A stretch of 64,000 nucleotides of DNA from Megaustenia siamemsis. Taxonomy: Eukaryota; Mollusca; Gastropoda; Stylommatophora; Ariophantidae. The position numbers and the translations under genes are program-made. The stretch spans positions 19,948,115 through 20,012,114 of the forward strand of contig JAVIAB010000160.1 of assembly GCA_032433765.1 (NCBI GenBank). The letters run 5' to 3'. A model generated the notes under the pieces. It saw only the letters and a list, made by a program, of their open reading frames with translations. It was not told the DNA's origin and ran no database searches. This document shows, piece by piece, positions 21,472 through 32,611 of the stretch (position 1 is its first letter; the number at the start of each line of letters is the position of its first letter).

Positions 21472-22639
21472 GTTTACGCTCCAGCTCAAGAAATCTCCAT
21501 TCTCCAGCGAAAAAAACAAACAACGTCAACTTGGGAAACCCCAAAGATAAGCTCCGATATACAAACCTTCCAGAACATTTCTGGGGATATCCCACGACAC
21601 ATTTAACTCAGCTTTCCTTAGTATTAATTCAACAATGGATTATTATTTTGCTACCTAATGATTTGTCCAACCTCGATAGGAAATTCCGAGTTAAAGCCTT
21701 CATGATTTTGATTGGCAGTGTCGCGGAGTGACACTAACCCGAGTTATGCAGGCCTGGAGTTGTGGAACGAGCTGGATCACTGCTGACACATTTCACAGGC
21801 GATACAGTAAACAAGTTTATGTGTGTCTCGTGTCTAGCAGGGTTGTTGATGCATTCTGGTCTTCACGAGCAGAACGCGAGGGTTGAGAACAAATGGCAAG
21901 TTTGAAAGAATGAATGCTGGGGGTAAACGATGACTAATGTTTATTGTCCTTGAACTTCTGCTGTGGGTAATTTTATTGCTATTTTTGAACGCGAGTTTTG
22001 CTGACTCAAAAATTATGTTCAGTTTATATGAAAGAAACGTCAAGACAGTTAATTAGAGATTACGTCTGAGAAACCGCGGCATGAAAACTCATTAAAATGG
22101 GAATATATTTTTTACAGTACAAAAAGAAATTAACTTTTTTTTTCCAAACACAATTTGAGAACTGGCCAAAATATGCAGCAGCAATATTTACTGCACTATG
22201 ATCTATTTGCCAGACAGTTGATTTGTGGGTAAATCCTTTGGTTAAGATGGGGTAGGCACTTTCAAGGTAGATCTTATAACATCAACAGTAATCTTAGCTT
22301 TCTAATGAAGAGCATTGGCCACACGACTTCAGAAAGACTCTCAGATCCTGTCAGTTTAGAGTTGTATTTTGTTAAAAGGCAGACTATTTCAACAGATTCC
22401 GCGAATCATTCTATCACCTTGTCCTGTAGCGTGCAGTACGTTTCTCGAGATGTGCACCTGGGGAAATAAAAACAAAGCCATTCGTTAATTTATTGGCATT
22501 CCGGTGTGATCGATTTGACAGCCTGTGGCTGTAATTGCTAGCAGGAAACAGCTACGGGTATACTTAATACTTACAGACTGAAAAAGCACACGAGAAAAAT
22601 CAGAATATGTTATCTATATATCATTAATTCATTCATTTT
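21472..22639. other. 5' flank of the sulfotransferase gene
   Basis: No repeat family from this window was recognised. It presumably contains the promoter and perhaps 5' UTR exons. On the minus strand a T-rich run just upstream of the ATG (about 21507-21520) followed by AG dinucleotides could be a splice acceptor, but this is only suggestive. No confident TATA box. Confidence 0.4.
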
Positions 22640-22920
22640 TTGTGGACTACCATCCACATCGAAGGCTGGCTGCCAAAGAGTGCAATTTTACTCTATCTCT
22701 TGTCTTGGTTGTGCACGTTTTCATAGGTTCATCTGTTCATCTGTTGATCTGATCATCTTTTGATAACAGTCCACTTTAATCTTGATCTGCCTCTGTCTCG
22801 TCTATCGTGTGCCTTCCATTCCACAATAGTTATAGTATTATATATAATAGCTTATTTGGAGTTTTCATGGCTGGATCCATTTCCTTTTATCCAGTTCTAC
22901 CTTTTTTAAAATACAAATTC
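22640..22920 (-). mobile_element. LINE-B 3' end, degraded
   Basis: Minus strand, clearly related to 15892-16259 and 62772-63060 ('ctaccatccacatcgaaggc', 'tctcttgtcttggttgtgca', 'cttgatctgcctctgtctcg'), but with many substitutions and small duplications. Non-coding. Confidence 0.75.
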
Positions 22921-22954
22921 ACATTACAAAGGCTTCAGTTGCAAATATAATATA

Positions 22955-23457
<503 letters not shown>

Positions 23458-23489
23458 AAATCGAGCAGTGAAAAAGAAAATTGAAAATA

Positions 23490-23580
23490 AGTGCAGAAAG
23501 TTGGTTTTACAGAAGAATGTTGAGAATGGCATGTCCACTTGAAAGATTAAAGACGACATTCTAAAAGTGAAAAAAGGCAC
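23490..23580 (+). mobile_element. LINE-A remnant
   Basis: A short block 'ggttttacagaagaatgttg' followed by degraded LINE-A sequence. It lies between the GATA/GGAT array and the long LINE-A1 copy. Confidence 0.6.
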
Positions 23581-23654
23581 AAAATAAAAAATAAATAAAT
23601 TAATTAATTAAAAAAAGGAGAGTTCATTCACAACAATTTTATTAAATAATTGCT

Positions 23655-24690
23655 ATTGTTTGTCCATGTCAAAATTTTAGAAACATAAGCGTAGACAGCA
23701 AAGATCTAAGAATAATAAAGAACATGTACTGGCAACAAACAGCGGCCATAAGAATTGGAAACCAATTGGGAATGTTTCAACAAATAAAACAGGGTTTTAG
23801 ACAAGGTTGTGTGCTGTCACCAGATTTGTTTAATATTTATAGTGAGATTATTTTAAGATCCATAAGGGGCATGCCTGGAATAACAATTGGAGGTCATACT
23901 ATAAATAATTTAAGGTATGCTGATGATACAGTCTTAATCGCTAAGAGTGAAAATGAGTTACAAGAAATGATTGACATTATAGTGAAAGAAAGCAAAAATA
24001 AAAGACTCAGCCTTAATAGCAAAAAGACAGAGGTAATGGTAACAACAAAGAAAAAGACATCACCTCAGTGCAAAATAAAGACAAGTGGAACAATATTAAA
24101 ACAGGTAAATGAATTTAAATATTTGGGAACTTTGTTAACCTCGGACGGAAGGTGTACAAAAGAGGTGAGATGCAGAATGGCTCAGGCAAAAACAGCTTTC
24201 CAAAAAATGAGGAAGATACTATGCAATCCATTTTTGACAATAGAAACAAGAAAAAGAGTTCTTAAATGTTACGCAGAGCCAGTCTTAACATATTGATCCG
24301 AATCATGGACAGTAGGACAACAGACAACAAAATCACTGGAGTCTGTAGAAATGTCGTTTTACAGAAGAATGTTGAGAATACCATGGACAGCTAAGAAGAG
24401 AAATGAGGATGTTCTGAGAGAGGTCAAAGCAAAAAGAGAGCTAATTTCCAATATTAGGAAGAAACAATCATCATTTTTTGGCCATGTAATGAGAAGAGAA
24501 CAACTGGAATATATTGTAACAACTGGGAAAATTGAGGGACAAAGAGATAGAGGGAAGCATAGAGAGAAAATAACAGACAGCTTAAGAGAATGGCTTGGCA
24601 GAAGGTCAACAACAGAGATGATAAATAACTGCAGAAATCGAAAGTTGTGGAGAGACATGATCACCTACGCCAGTAGGCCCGGTACTTGAT
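23655..24690 (+). mobile_element. LINE-A1, longest copy (RT C-terminal half to 3' tail)
   Basis: The most complete A1 copy. A frame from about 23660 to 24296 holds RT motif B 'GFRQGCVLSPDLF', the catalytic 'RYADDTVLIA', 'SLNSKKTEVMV' and 'FKYLGTLLTSDGR'. A TGA at about 24294-24296 (tattga where sister copies have tatgga, a Gly codon) interrupts it. The same frame resumes with 'EMSFYRRMLRIPWTAKKRN' and 'HVMRREQLEYIVTTGK', ending at 'MITYASRPGT' and a (TGATGA)n tail. The endonuclease and RT motif A are lost to 5' truncation. The family looks related to RTE/Jockey-type endonuclease-RT elements; the clade is not resolved here. Confidence 0.93.
23724..24296 (+). pseudogene. LINE-A1 reverse transcriptase fragment (190 codons)
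   Basis: An open frame containing RT motifs B (GFRQGCVLSP), C (YADD) and the downstream thumb-side region 'EFKYLGTLLTSDG'. It lacks the N-terminal fingers, motif A and the endonuclease, and ends at a premature TGA where relatives encode a conserved Gly in 'YGCESW'. It cannot support retrotransposition, although its RNA tail could still serve as a template in trans. Confidence 0.88.
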
Positions 24691-24710
24691 GATGATGATG
24701 ATGTAACGAG

Positions 24711-25275
24711 CTTGGTTGTCCTCTGTTTCATCCTATGTCTTGGTTGTCCTCTGTTTTATCCTATGTCTTGGTTGTCCTCTGTTTTATCCTTTGTCTTGGT
24801 TGTCCTCTGTTGTATCCTTTGTCTTGGTTGTCCTCTGTTTTATCCTATGTCTTGGTTGTCCTCTGTTTTATCCTTTGTCTTGGTTGTCCTCTGCTGTATC
24901 CTTTGTCTTGGTTGTCCTCTGTTTTATCCTTTGTCTTGGTTGTTCTCTCTTTTATCCTATGTTTTGGATGTCCTCTGTTTTATCCTTTGTCTTGGTTGTT
25001 CTCTCTTTTATCCTATGTTTTGGATGTCCTCTGTTTTATCCTTTGTCTTGGTTGTTCTCTCTTTTATCCTATGTTTTGGATGTCCTCTGTTGTATCCTTT
25101 GTCTTGGTTGTCCTCTGTTTTATCTTTTGTCTTGGTTGTCCTCTGTTTATCCTTTGTCTTGGTTGTCCTCTGTTGTATCCTTTGTCTTGGTTGTCCTCTG
25201 TTTTATCCTTTTTATTGGTTGTCCTCTGTTTTACCCTATGTTTTGGATGTCCTCTCTTTCGCCCTATGTCTTGGT
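24711..25275. repeat. 28-bp minisatellite (about 20 units)
   Basis: The unit is built from 'ttggttgtcctctgttttat' and 'cctatgtc', with variants cctttgtc, ctgttgtat and ttggatgtcc. Since 28 is not a multiple of three and the unit lacks stops in any forward frame, all three forward frames stay open for about 190-200 codons. These read as hydrophobic 'LVVLCFILCLG'-like peptides and are artefacts. It starts about 20 bp after the LINE-A1 TGATGATG tail. Confidence 0.95.
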
Positions 25276-25589
25276 CTTCCTATTCTGTTTTCTTGCCATC
25301 TGTAGTCCAGCGATGAACCACTCTAAATGAATACCTTTAGAGTTTTCTAAGGCTAATGCCTATCCGGCGCCATCTTAAACATCTGTAGTGATGTTGTGGT
25401 GCAAGTTTCCCTGTGGATACTGTGTTGAAGAGAGAATTGGACAAAACTAACATTTTATGAAAACATCAGTTTTGACATTTGGCATTTTACCTGAAGCAGT
25501 TAAATGTAGTGAGCTTTCATGATTAGGATCATTACAGTACTGTGCTTATCACACAAGAACATGGGATTGGCTGGAATATATTGTTACAA
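25276..25589. other. No gene recognised
   Basis: Spacer. A short LINE-A-like scrap ('ggctggaatatattgttaca') at 25570-25588 includes the SINE1 target site. Confidence 0.45.
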
Positions 25590-25841
25590 TGGGAGCCGAG
25601 ATAGCTCAGTGGTTAGTGAACTGGACTACAAAGGACAAGAGGCCGATTCGATCCTGACCGACGGCTGCCAGGTTCACCAAGTTTCAGTGGGTACTGGATC
25701 TTTTCTGGGAAAGTAAGCGGCACGGGCGTAATACCGACCACATTACCCCAAAAATCATGTGCCGATGGTCTATAAAATTTGTGGTTACTAACACCATATT
25801 CCCTATACACCACTCGGCGTGACGGGGCTCTTTACTTTACT
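25590..25841 (+). mobile_element. SINE1 with 13-bp TSD
   Basis: The head 'gggagccgagatagctcagt' and a B box with a small deletion ('gccgattcgatcctg') lead into the standard SINE1 body. Direct repeats TATATTGTTACAA at 25577-25589 and 25842-25854 bound it. The target sequence itself looks like LINE-A 3' sequence. Confidence 0.92.
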
Positions 25842-25867
25842 TATATTGTTACAAGTGAGGGCAGAAA

Positions 25868-26194
25868 GGTAAATGTAAAGTACGAGACTTGAACCGGCGT
25901 CTTAGCACGCGAGTTTCCACCTATATGTGCTCGGCCGCCTATCCAGAAATGTTCGGAGACTTCTGTATAGTGTCGCCTCAAGCATCTAAAGTCAGATGCG
26001 AGGCAAGATTCCTCACCTTCCCAGGGTAATAAGCCTGGTACCCATTTCTGCCAACAGCTGGGTCGACCGAGAGGGTATTTTTTTTTTCTAACCACGAGTA
26101 CAACTCACACTGCTCCCAGCGGGAATCGAATACGGGTTGTCCGAACGTCGGTAGTACAGTCGGGTGGTTTTCCCAACTAGGCTACCGAGGCCCC
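25868..26194 (-). mobile_element. SINE2 (tRNA-derived), copy 2
   Basis: Minus strand. At its right end the complement gives 'cctcggtagcctagttggga' with a perfect A box, and 'cgtattcgattcccgc' as B box. The body matches copies at 6222-6548 and 29158-29461. Confidence 0.88.
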
Positions 26195-26239
26195 CAAAGT
26201 GGGGGAGGGGGGGAAGAAAAGATAGAGGAATGTATCAAT

Positions 26240-26335
26240 AAAATATATAACTGTCAAAAATAGGATTGATAAACATCTTTAGATGTAGAAAGTTGTGGAG
26301 TTACATGATCACCTACACCAACTGATACTTGATGA
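26240..26335 (+). mobile_element. LINE-A 3' terminal fragment
   Basis: Contains 'agaaagttgtggag', 'acatgatcacctacaccaac' and 'gatacttgatgatgatgatg', the last codons and tail of LINE-A1. Its tail runs into the following GAT/AAT-rich array. Confidence 0.8.
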
Positions 26336-27056
26336 TGATGATGGTGATGTTGATGTGCATGATAATGTTGTTGATTATACTTAAAACAATGATGTTGATG
26401 AAGACGATGTTGATGATACTGATGTTGATGATGACGATATTGTTGATGTTGATGATGATGTAGTTGATGATGATGGTAATGATGATGAGATGTCGAAGGA
26501 TATACTAATGATGATGATCTTGATAATTATGGTGATGACGTTGATAATAATGATGATGATAATATTGAAGATGATGTTGATAATGATAATGTTGATAATG
26601 ATGATGACAATGTTGAAGATGATGTTGATAATGATAATCTTGATAATGATGATGATAATGTTGAAGATGATGTTGATAATGATAATGTTGATAATGATGA
26701 TGATAATATTGAAGATGATGTTGATAATGATAATGTTGATAATGATGATGATAATATTGAAGATGATGTTGATAATGATAATGTTGATAATGATGATGAT
26801 AATATTGAAGATGATGTTGATAATGATAATGTTGATAATGATAATGATAATATTGAAGATGATGTTGATAATGATAATGTTGATAATGATGATGAAGATA
26901 ATATTGAAGATGATGCTGATAATGATAATGTTGATAATGATGATGATAATGTTGAAGATGAAGCTGATAATGATAATGTTGATAATGATGGTGATGATAC
27001 TGTTGAAGATGATGCTGATAATGATGATGATGTTGATAATGGTGATGGCAGAATAT
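26336..27056. repeat. GATGATAAT-rich minisatellite with 48-bp higher-order unit
   Basis: Trinucleotide-like GAT, AAT and GTT blocks organised into a roughly 48-bp unit ('gttgataatgataatgttga' + 'taatgatgatgataatattg' + 'aagatgat') repeated from about 26540 to 26990. It continues directly from a LINE-A TGATGATGA tail. Open frames on both strands (Met/Ile-rich) are artefacts. Confidence 0.94.
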
Positions 27057-27589
27057 GAATCTAGGTGTTTATTCATTGCAGCTGGTTCCTACAGTGTATA
27101 ACTGTAAGGTCCATGCACTGAAATGTAACCGTGGTCTGTACCGTAAACAATTGATAACATGCTCGTTATCCCAACGTGAATAGCTTCCAAAATTGAACGC
27201 TACCATAATAAGCATTCAGGTGTGTTTTGTCCAGAAGGAGTTAGTGTTTGTGTGATGGGAGTTTACTTGAGTGTGTGTTTGTAAGTTTGTGTCTACGAAG
27301 GTGTGTGTAAAGAAGAATTATCTGTGCATGTGTGTGTTGTTATGGAGTTGTGTCTGTTACATTTGAGTGACAATTTATGGAAGTGTGTGTGCGTGTGTGT
27401 GTGTGTACGTGTGTAAATGTGAGTGCTTAGAGGTGTAGTGTGTGTCATATATGTTTTCGTTCCCTTTTTTTGTGTGGGAGTGTATATAAGTTTTGATGTA
27501 TGTGTGGAAGGGTGTGATTGAATGTGTATCTAACTGTGCGCGAGAGTATGTTAATAGACGCATTGCTGGTCAGTGAATTATATGTGATT
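27057..27589. other. GT-rich spacer
   Basis: Degenerate TGTGTG sequence, densest at 27380-27415. No gene recognised. Confidence 0.6.
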
Positions 27590-28112
27590 GAGAAAGATGG
27601 AGAAATAGAACGAAAGAGAGAGAGAAAGAGAGGACATAGAAAAGAGAAAGAGAAGGACAGAGAGAGATAGAGAGAGATAGAGAGAGAAGGACAGAGAAAG
27701 AAAGAGAGACAAAAAGGAGAAGGAGAATGGGAGAAGGAGAGAACGACAGGCAGAGAGGAAGAGAGAAGGGCAGAAAAAAAAATAGCACAGATAGAGAAAG
27801 AGAGAGAAAGAGACAGAATGAGATAGAAAGGGGGAAGAAGAGTGAGAGAAAGAGAGAAAGAGTAGATGACAGAGAGAGAATGAGAGAGAAAGGGGGAAGA
27901 ATAGTGAGAGAAAGAGTAAATGACAGAGAGAGAAAGAGAGAGAATAAGAGAGAAAGAGAAAAGGACAGAGGAAGAGAGAGAAAAGAAAGAAAGAGCGAGA
28001 AGAGAAAGATAGAGAAGAGAAAGATAGAGAGAAGGACAGAGAAAGAAAAAGAGAGAAAGAGAGAAGGACAGAGAGAGAGAGATAGAGAGTGAGTGTGTGT
28101 GTGTGTGTGTGT
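27590..28112. repeat. Polypurine GA-rich tract ending in (GT)n
   Basis: Roughly 500 bp of almost exclusively A and G on the plus strand (agagagaaagag-type), then (GT)n at 28093-28111. Charged Arg/Glu/Lys frames are composition artefacts. Confidence 0.95.
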
Positions 28113-28234
28113 TATTATCCTTTCACTGAGTTATCGTCTTGTTAACTAAATTGCTAGCAAAATAACGAAAGAGAGTTACAGAATGGTGGCAAAGAAGAAG
28201 ATAACAAGACGCTTGCAGCATATTAATCATTATT

Positions 28235-28455
28235 TCACAAAGGACAAGAGGTCGGGTTAGATCCTGATGGACGGCTTCCGGGTTCACCCAGCCTTAAATG
28301 GGTACCGGATCTTTTTTCTGGGAAAGTAAACCGGCACGGGCGTAATACCGATCACATTACCCCTAAAATCATGTCCCGGAGTTTTTAAAAAATGAAGGCC
28401 ACTAACACCATTTTCTCTATACGCCACTTGGCGTGACTGGTCTCTTTTCTTTTCT
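28235..28455 (+). mobile_element. SINE1, 5'-truncated
   Basis: Begins at 'cacaaaggacaagaggtcgg', inside the tRNA-like head, so the A box is lost. The B-box region is mutated ('ggttagatcctg'). The rest is a standard SINE1 body with a T-rich end. Confidence 0.88.
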
Positions 28456-28986
28456 TTTTTTTGTAGACTTACAGCAATAGTTTTTTTTTTTTTTTTTTAA
28501 ATTGAAAATTATATAATGCAGAGATAACTTCTGTGATCTCAATTCAAATATATGGAATCGGTTCTAGCATTACGTTCCTGGAAGGGCAGGCACCTACTAT
28601 GCACCGGCTCAAACAAGACCGAACTCCGAACTATTTTTTTCTACTCTGCTGTTCATTTAGATGTTTTCACATAATAATAAAGATCCTGTTTCTAACAGAA
28701 ATTTGACAAACGAAACTATATTATTTGAGACAAAGCCATGTGGGTGTAAAGACATGGGAGATAGTTGTACGAGATTGCAACATATGTCGAGCATTTTGCG
28801 AAGCACGGTATACAGAGGGGCGAAGATAAGGGGCAAATAACTTAGATAAATTATAAATAAAACGTGAGAGGTTAAATACGTTTTGTCCATGCGTTATTTG
28901 GAGACGATTCTATCTTTTCTTTACAATTGTCTGTATAGTCATAGCAAGCTCAGCCCCGTAGACAGACAATCTGAAGTGGAGATATA

Positions 28987-29022
<36 letters not shown>

Positions 29023-29157
29023 CGAGGCAATGAATCCTATTATAAAGTGATTTTTGTGTGTGTTAATCATCAGTGGGATTGGTTTTTCAAAAATATGTTT
29101 CAACAGCACTCGGAGAAAAAAATCTCAGTCTCGCCTCAGAGTTGGCGCAATTAATAA
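28456..29157. other. Spacer with two poly(T) runs
   Basis: T runs at about 28481-28498 and 28991-29020. The second, about 30 T, could be the poly(A) tail of a minus-strand retroposon, but no matching body was recognised. Confidence 0.5.
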
Positions 29158-29461
29158 GGTAAAGGTAAAGTACGAGACTTGAATCGGCGTCTTTGCACGT
29201 GCATGTGCTCAGCCGCCTATCCATAACTATTCGGTGACTTCTGGATAGTGTCACTTCAAGCATCGAAACTCACGATACGAGGAGGCATTCCTCACCTTCC
29301 CAGAGTACTACCCTGGTACCCATTTCTCCCAGCGTCGACCGCACGGGTATTTTTTATTTACAGTCACGAGTACAACTCACACTGCTTCCAAAGGAAATCG
29401 AACACGGGTTGTCCGAACGTCGGTAGCCCAGTATTGGTGGTTTTCCAACTAGGCTACCGAA
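29158..29461 (-). mobile_element. SINE2 (tRNA-derived) with 11-bp TSD
   Basis: A 304-bp minus-strand copy bounded by GCAATTAATAA at 29147-29157 and 29462-29472. The complement of its right end reads 'ttcggtagcctagttggaaa', with an A box. Defines the SINE2 ends: head 'cttcggtagcc', 3' end 'gtactttacctttacc'. Confidence 0.92.
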
Positions 29462-29472
29462 GCAATTAATAA

Positions 29473-29770
29473 ATACTTATTTATTTGTTCTTATTGTCTT
29501 CGATACCTATTTGAGGCTAAGTAACACGTACTATATCAAACGCACATTACACTTAATTTTTCAATCACACATGAAACACTTAATGTACGAAACGCAGACA
29601 AATATAATGCATCAAACACATTGAAAGGGGACTGCTTGGTCCGAAGGCTGCACACGGCTGCCAGGGAAAAACGGATTAACAGGCAAAATTCAGTTCCTAA
29701 TCTCTAGGGACTTCGTCAGAGGTAAAAGCTGACCAAAAAAAAAAAAACACAATGAAAGATGTGATGATTG
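29473..29770. other. No gene recognised
   Basis: AT-rich spacer with an A run near 29737-29748. Nothing assignable. Confidence 0.4.
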
Positions 29771-29917
29771 CTTGCTTGCCCGATGACTAAATGAGTACAC
29801 CTCTTCATCATCCGTCCTTAAAAGGACGTTTAAGTGGGCGAGTCTGCGTTGTGTTGTGGTTTGCAGTATAACTGTGATATTTGCGCCTTTCGGCCCAACA
29901 CATCCGACTTCAGCCTG
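29771..29917 (-). mobile_element. SINE-R, 5'-truncated copy with imperfect TSD
   Basis: The 3' 147 bp of SINE-R on the minus strand, tail 'gcttgcttgc' side at left. It is flanked by GATGTGATGATTG (29758-29770) and GATGTAATGATTG (29918-29930), one mismatch. A 3'-anchored, 5'-truncated copy with a TSD is the signature of LINE-mediated target-primed insertion. Confidence 0.82.
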
Positions 29918-30116
29918 GATGTAATGATTGAATCAGAAAGAAACGCACACTATGTCGAACACATGGAAATACATACTCTATCAAAAATATAGAAGCGCAT
30001 AATGTATTAAATACATAGAAACAGAAAACAACGTTGTTCTTCCATCTCAAGAGAATATAGCAAAACCATTTACCAATTGACTATTAAAGTGGCAGTTTCG
30101 GCCACAGAGTATAGGC
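29918..30116. other. No gene recognised
   Basis: AT-rich flank continuing to the hAT MITE target site. Confidence 0.4.
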
Positions 30117-30124
30117 TATAGGGA

Positions 30125-30306
30125 CAGTGCCGGCCCCGTGGTTGCTGGGGCACCCTGAGCAAGCTGAACTTCGGCGCCCTTTTTAATAGTTCGTTTATTA
30201 CTTCCTTTCATTTTTTTTTTTTTTTGCACGATCCTTGATGGTGCCCCTAACAACATGGCTCGCCCTGAGCAACTTCCCGAGTTTCTGGTACCTTGAGCCG
30301 GCACTG
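30125..30306. mobile_element. hAT-type MITE with 8-bp TSD
   Basis: A 182-bp element with terminal inverted repeats CAGTGCCGGC / GCCGGCACTG, flanked by exact 8-bp duplications TATAGGGA (30117-30124 and 30307-30314). The CAGTG...CACTG ends and 8-bp duplication are diagnostic of the hAT superfamily. It has no coding capacity. A T run lies at about 30213-30224. Its TIRs differ from those of the larger hAT element 80 bp away, so that element is not its obvious source. Confidence 0.9.
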
Positions 30307-30716
30307 TATAGGGACAACAAATACTTAAGAAAATTGAACAATTTTACACAAATCCTGCAGCGGTCCGTTCTAACAACAGTCAATAAGACTAAGGTGACCA
30401 TTCGTCCCGGATTGTTCGGGACAGTCCCGGAATTTGACATTTTTTGAACCTTTGTCCCGGATTAGCTGCCGTACCGGTTTTGTCCCGATTTTGGCATATT
30501 TTTTAGCTTTTGTCCCGGATTTGATAAAAAATAATTTGGGACACAAATGTTTACCAATTTTGCCATTTTGGTATACGGCGTACATTTCTTCAATTAAAAA
30601 AATATTATTCCGTTGCTGTGTAGACAATTTTGTTTAATATCAAAACAGTAGAATGCGCTCCTAGTTTTAAATCTCGTATATATTCGTTGTGTTACTAACT
30701 TTCACTTTCGCAAAAA

Positions 30717-30980
30717 ATGGCACCGAAGCGTAATTGTAGTTTTAATCAAGATTTACAAAAGGAATACCCTTTTATAAAAAAGTCTACATCGTCATCAGAC
30801 TTCACTGTAAGATGTAATATATGTTCATCCGGGTTTACTATTAACCATAGTGGACGTGGTGATATTAAGAGCCACATAAATAGTGATAAACATAAGAGAG
30901 CCGTCGCTACTGTTGCATCAAGCTCGTCGTTGACAAATTTTTTCGAGCTGAACAGGTTGGTGACAAAGAAGAACAGTTAG
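30717..30980 (+). pseudogene. hAT transposase N-terminal BED-like zinc finger (fragment)
   Basis: An 87-codon frame from an ATG in good context (aaaaATGg). The basic start 'MAPKRNCSF' is followed by a C2H2 cluster: Cys33-x2-Cys36 and His53-x5-His59 ('FTVRCNICSSGF', 'SHINSDKHKRAV'). This is the DNA-binding domain typical of hAT transposases. The frame ends in a lesion and the next block resumes in another frame. Confidence 0.85.
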
Positions 30981-31040
30981 CTGCTACAGAAGGTGCCTTT
31001 GCATATCATACAGTGATTCCACAATCACACGTTTAGATCT

Positions 31041-31622
31041 ATGGACTGCACATCAAAATTGCTTCAGGTAACTTTAGAACCAAAATTTGCTTGTGCACGT
31101 ACGAAAACAGAAGCTATTATTCGGAATGTGTTCACACCCCATGCTCTAAACGAGTTGAGATGTGACCTAGAAAACGTAACATTTATCTCTATACTGACAG
31201 ATGCCTCCAACCACAAAGAAATCAAGATTTTTCCTTTGCTTGTCAGATACTTTGATCGCAATAAGGGACTGAAAGTTAAAATATTAGAGTTGAAGTCATT
31301 GCCGGGTGAAACATCTGATATAGTAAGTAGTTTTCTTATTGACTCTCTAACTGAAAATGGTTTAGAAATGAAAGTAGTTGGATTATGTGCAGACAACACA
31401 AATTCTAATTTTGGGGGCGCTGAAAGAAAAGGACAGAACAATGTTTTCACAAAACTGAAAGAAAACCTTGGACATAGTTTGATAGGTGTTGGGTGTGCTT
31501 GCCATATTTTCCACAACACTGTTCGAGCAGCTGCAGACGTATTGCCTGTTGATGTTGAAATGACTACTGCAAAAATTTATCTGTACTTCAAATCATACAC
31601 AGTTAGAGTTGAAAGTCTCTAG
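31041..31622 (+). pseudogene. hAT transposase, catalytic N-terminal block
   Basis: A 193-codon frame with features of the RNase H-like hAT catalytic domain: 'FISILTDASNHKEI' (candidate first Asp) and 'VVGLCADNTNSNFGG' (candidate second Asp), then 'GVGCACHIFHN', the conserved Cys/His stretch. A TAG at 31620-31622 ends it prematurely; sequence resembling continued transposase follows in other frames. Confidence 0.85.
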
Positions 31623-31681
31623 GAGTTTTGTCAGTTTGTCGACACAGACTTCCAGATGATTTTAAGTTATGCACAAACTAG

Positions 31682-32287
31682 GTGGCTTGCGCTCTTGCCT
31701 GCTGTTGTTACATGTTCCTGCCTCTAAAATCATATTTTCAATCTCAAGACAGATGCCCAGTTTTTATACAGGAATTCTTTGAAAACCCACTGTGTGAGGC
31801 ATGGCTTATTTTGGTTCACAGTCAGGCATCCTCTTTCCACGAAGCAGTGCAGAAAGTAGAGGGACAGATGGTCACTGTATTTGAAGTCATTGACAACATC
31901 AATAGGTTGAAAGCTATCTTGGAGTCCAAGCTGGAAGACGGCTTCTTGCCATCAAGAGTTCAGATAATCCTTAAAAAGCTGGAAATGGAAGGATTTCCAC
32001 GTGATGATGTGAAACAGTTTAACGCCAGTGTTTCTTCATTTTATGAAACAGATTTAAGTTATTTGAAGAAATGGGCTGCAAATAATTTTCAAAACCTAGA
32101 GTCTTACAGCTGGGTAATGCTGAACAGAACACCAAATTGGGAAGATATTGAGAAGTCTTCATCATTAGTGAGTCAAACAGTGCCTTCAGTCGACTTTCCA
32201 GAAAATGAAATGTATGACGAATATGTCTACATGAAACAGTTCGTTACTTCACAAAAAATTAGTGAGTGGAGTCTTAATAAAACATGA
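31682..32287 (+). pseudogene. hAT transposase, middle block
   Basis: A 201-codon frame, mostly helical with no simple motif, corresponding by position to the insertion domain between the second and third catalytic acidic residues. It includes 'CPVFIQEFFENPLCEAWL' and 'LSYLKKWAANNFQNLES'. It ends with TGA at 32285-32287, about 50 bp before the C-terminal block. Confidence 0.75.
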
Positions 32288-32335
32288 CCAGGGCAGCGTT
32301 GGGTTGAACTAGCTTCCCACTTCAGAAGCAATCAT

Positions 32336-32611
32336 GTGCCCGTTTCACATATTCTGAAGTTGGCAGAGTTTTTTTTGTGTCTACCTGGAACAAATGCTGC
32401 AACAGAACGAGTGTTTTCTCTGATGAACAGTTTGTGGACAAATGATAAAACACAACTAGGTGTTGAAACTTTAAAAGCCATGTTGATCACCAAAGTGAAC
32501 TATGAGGGAACATGTGTCGAATTTTATAAGATGCTGCATACAAAGAAGGACATTTTACAGAAAATTCACTCATCTGAAAAGTACAGCATCTCTGTTTCAC
32601 CTTCAATTTAA
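32336..32611 (+). pseudogene. hAT transposase C-terminal dimerisation region
   Basis: A 91-codon frame with the hAT dimerisation signature: 'ILKLAEFFLCLPGTNAATER', 'VFSLMNSLWTND', 'LGVETLKAMLITKVN'. The Glu in 'NAATERVFS' lies where the third catalytic acid of hAT transposases is found. The TAA at 32609-32611 is probably the natural stop, with about 190 bp of 3' sequence before the TIR. Confidence 0.88.

Noticed and set aside
21472..21519. Extending the sulfotransferase start upstream by 16 codons
   Set aside because: The extension has no ATG (its first codon would be TTG). The ATG at 21471 has an acceptable context and is followed directly by the basic residues and membrane segment expected of a type II Golgi enzyme.
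28991..29020. Poly(T) run as the poly(A) tail of a minus-strand processed pseudogene
   Set aside because: No gene-like body or target duplication could be identified next to it.
30434..30637. Short frames in the left end of the hAT element (both strands)
   Set aside because: They cover the subterminal 'gtcccgga' repeats and lack similarity to transposase domains.
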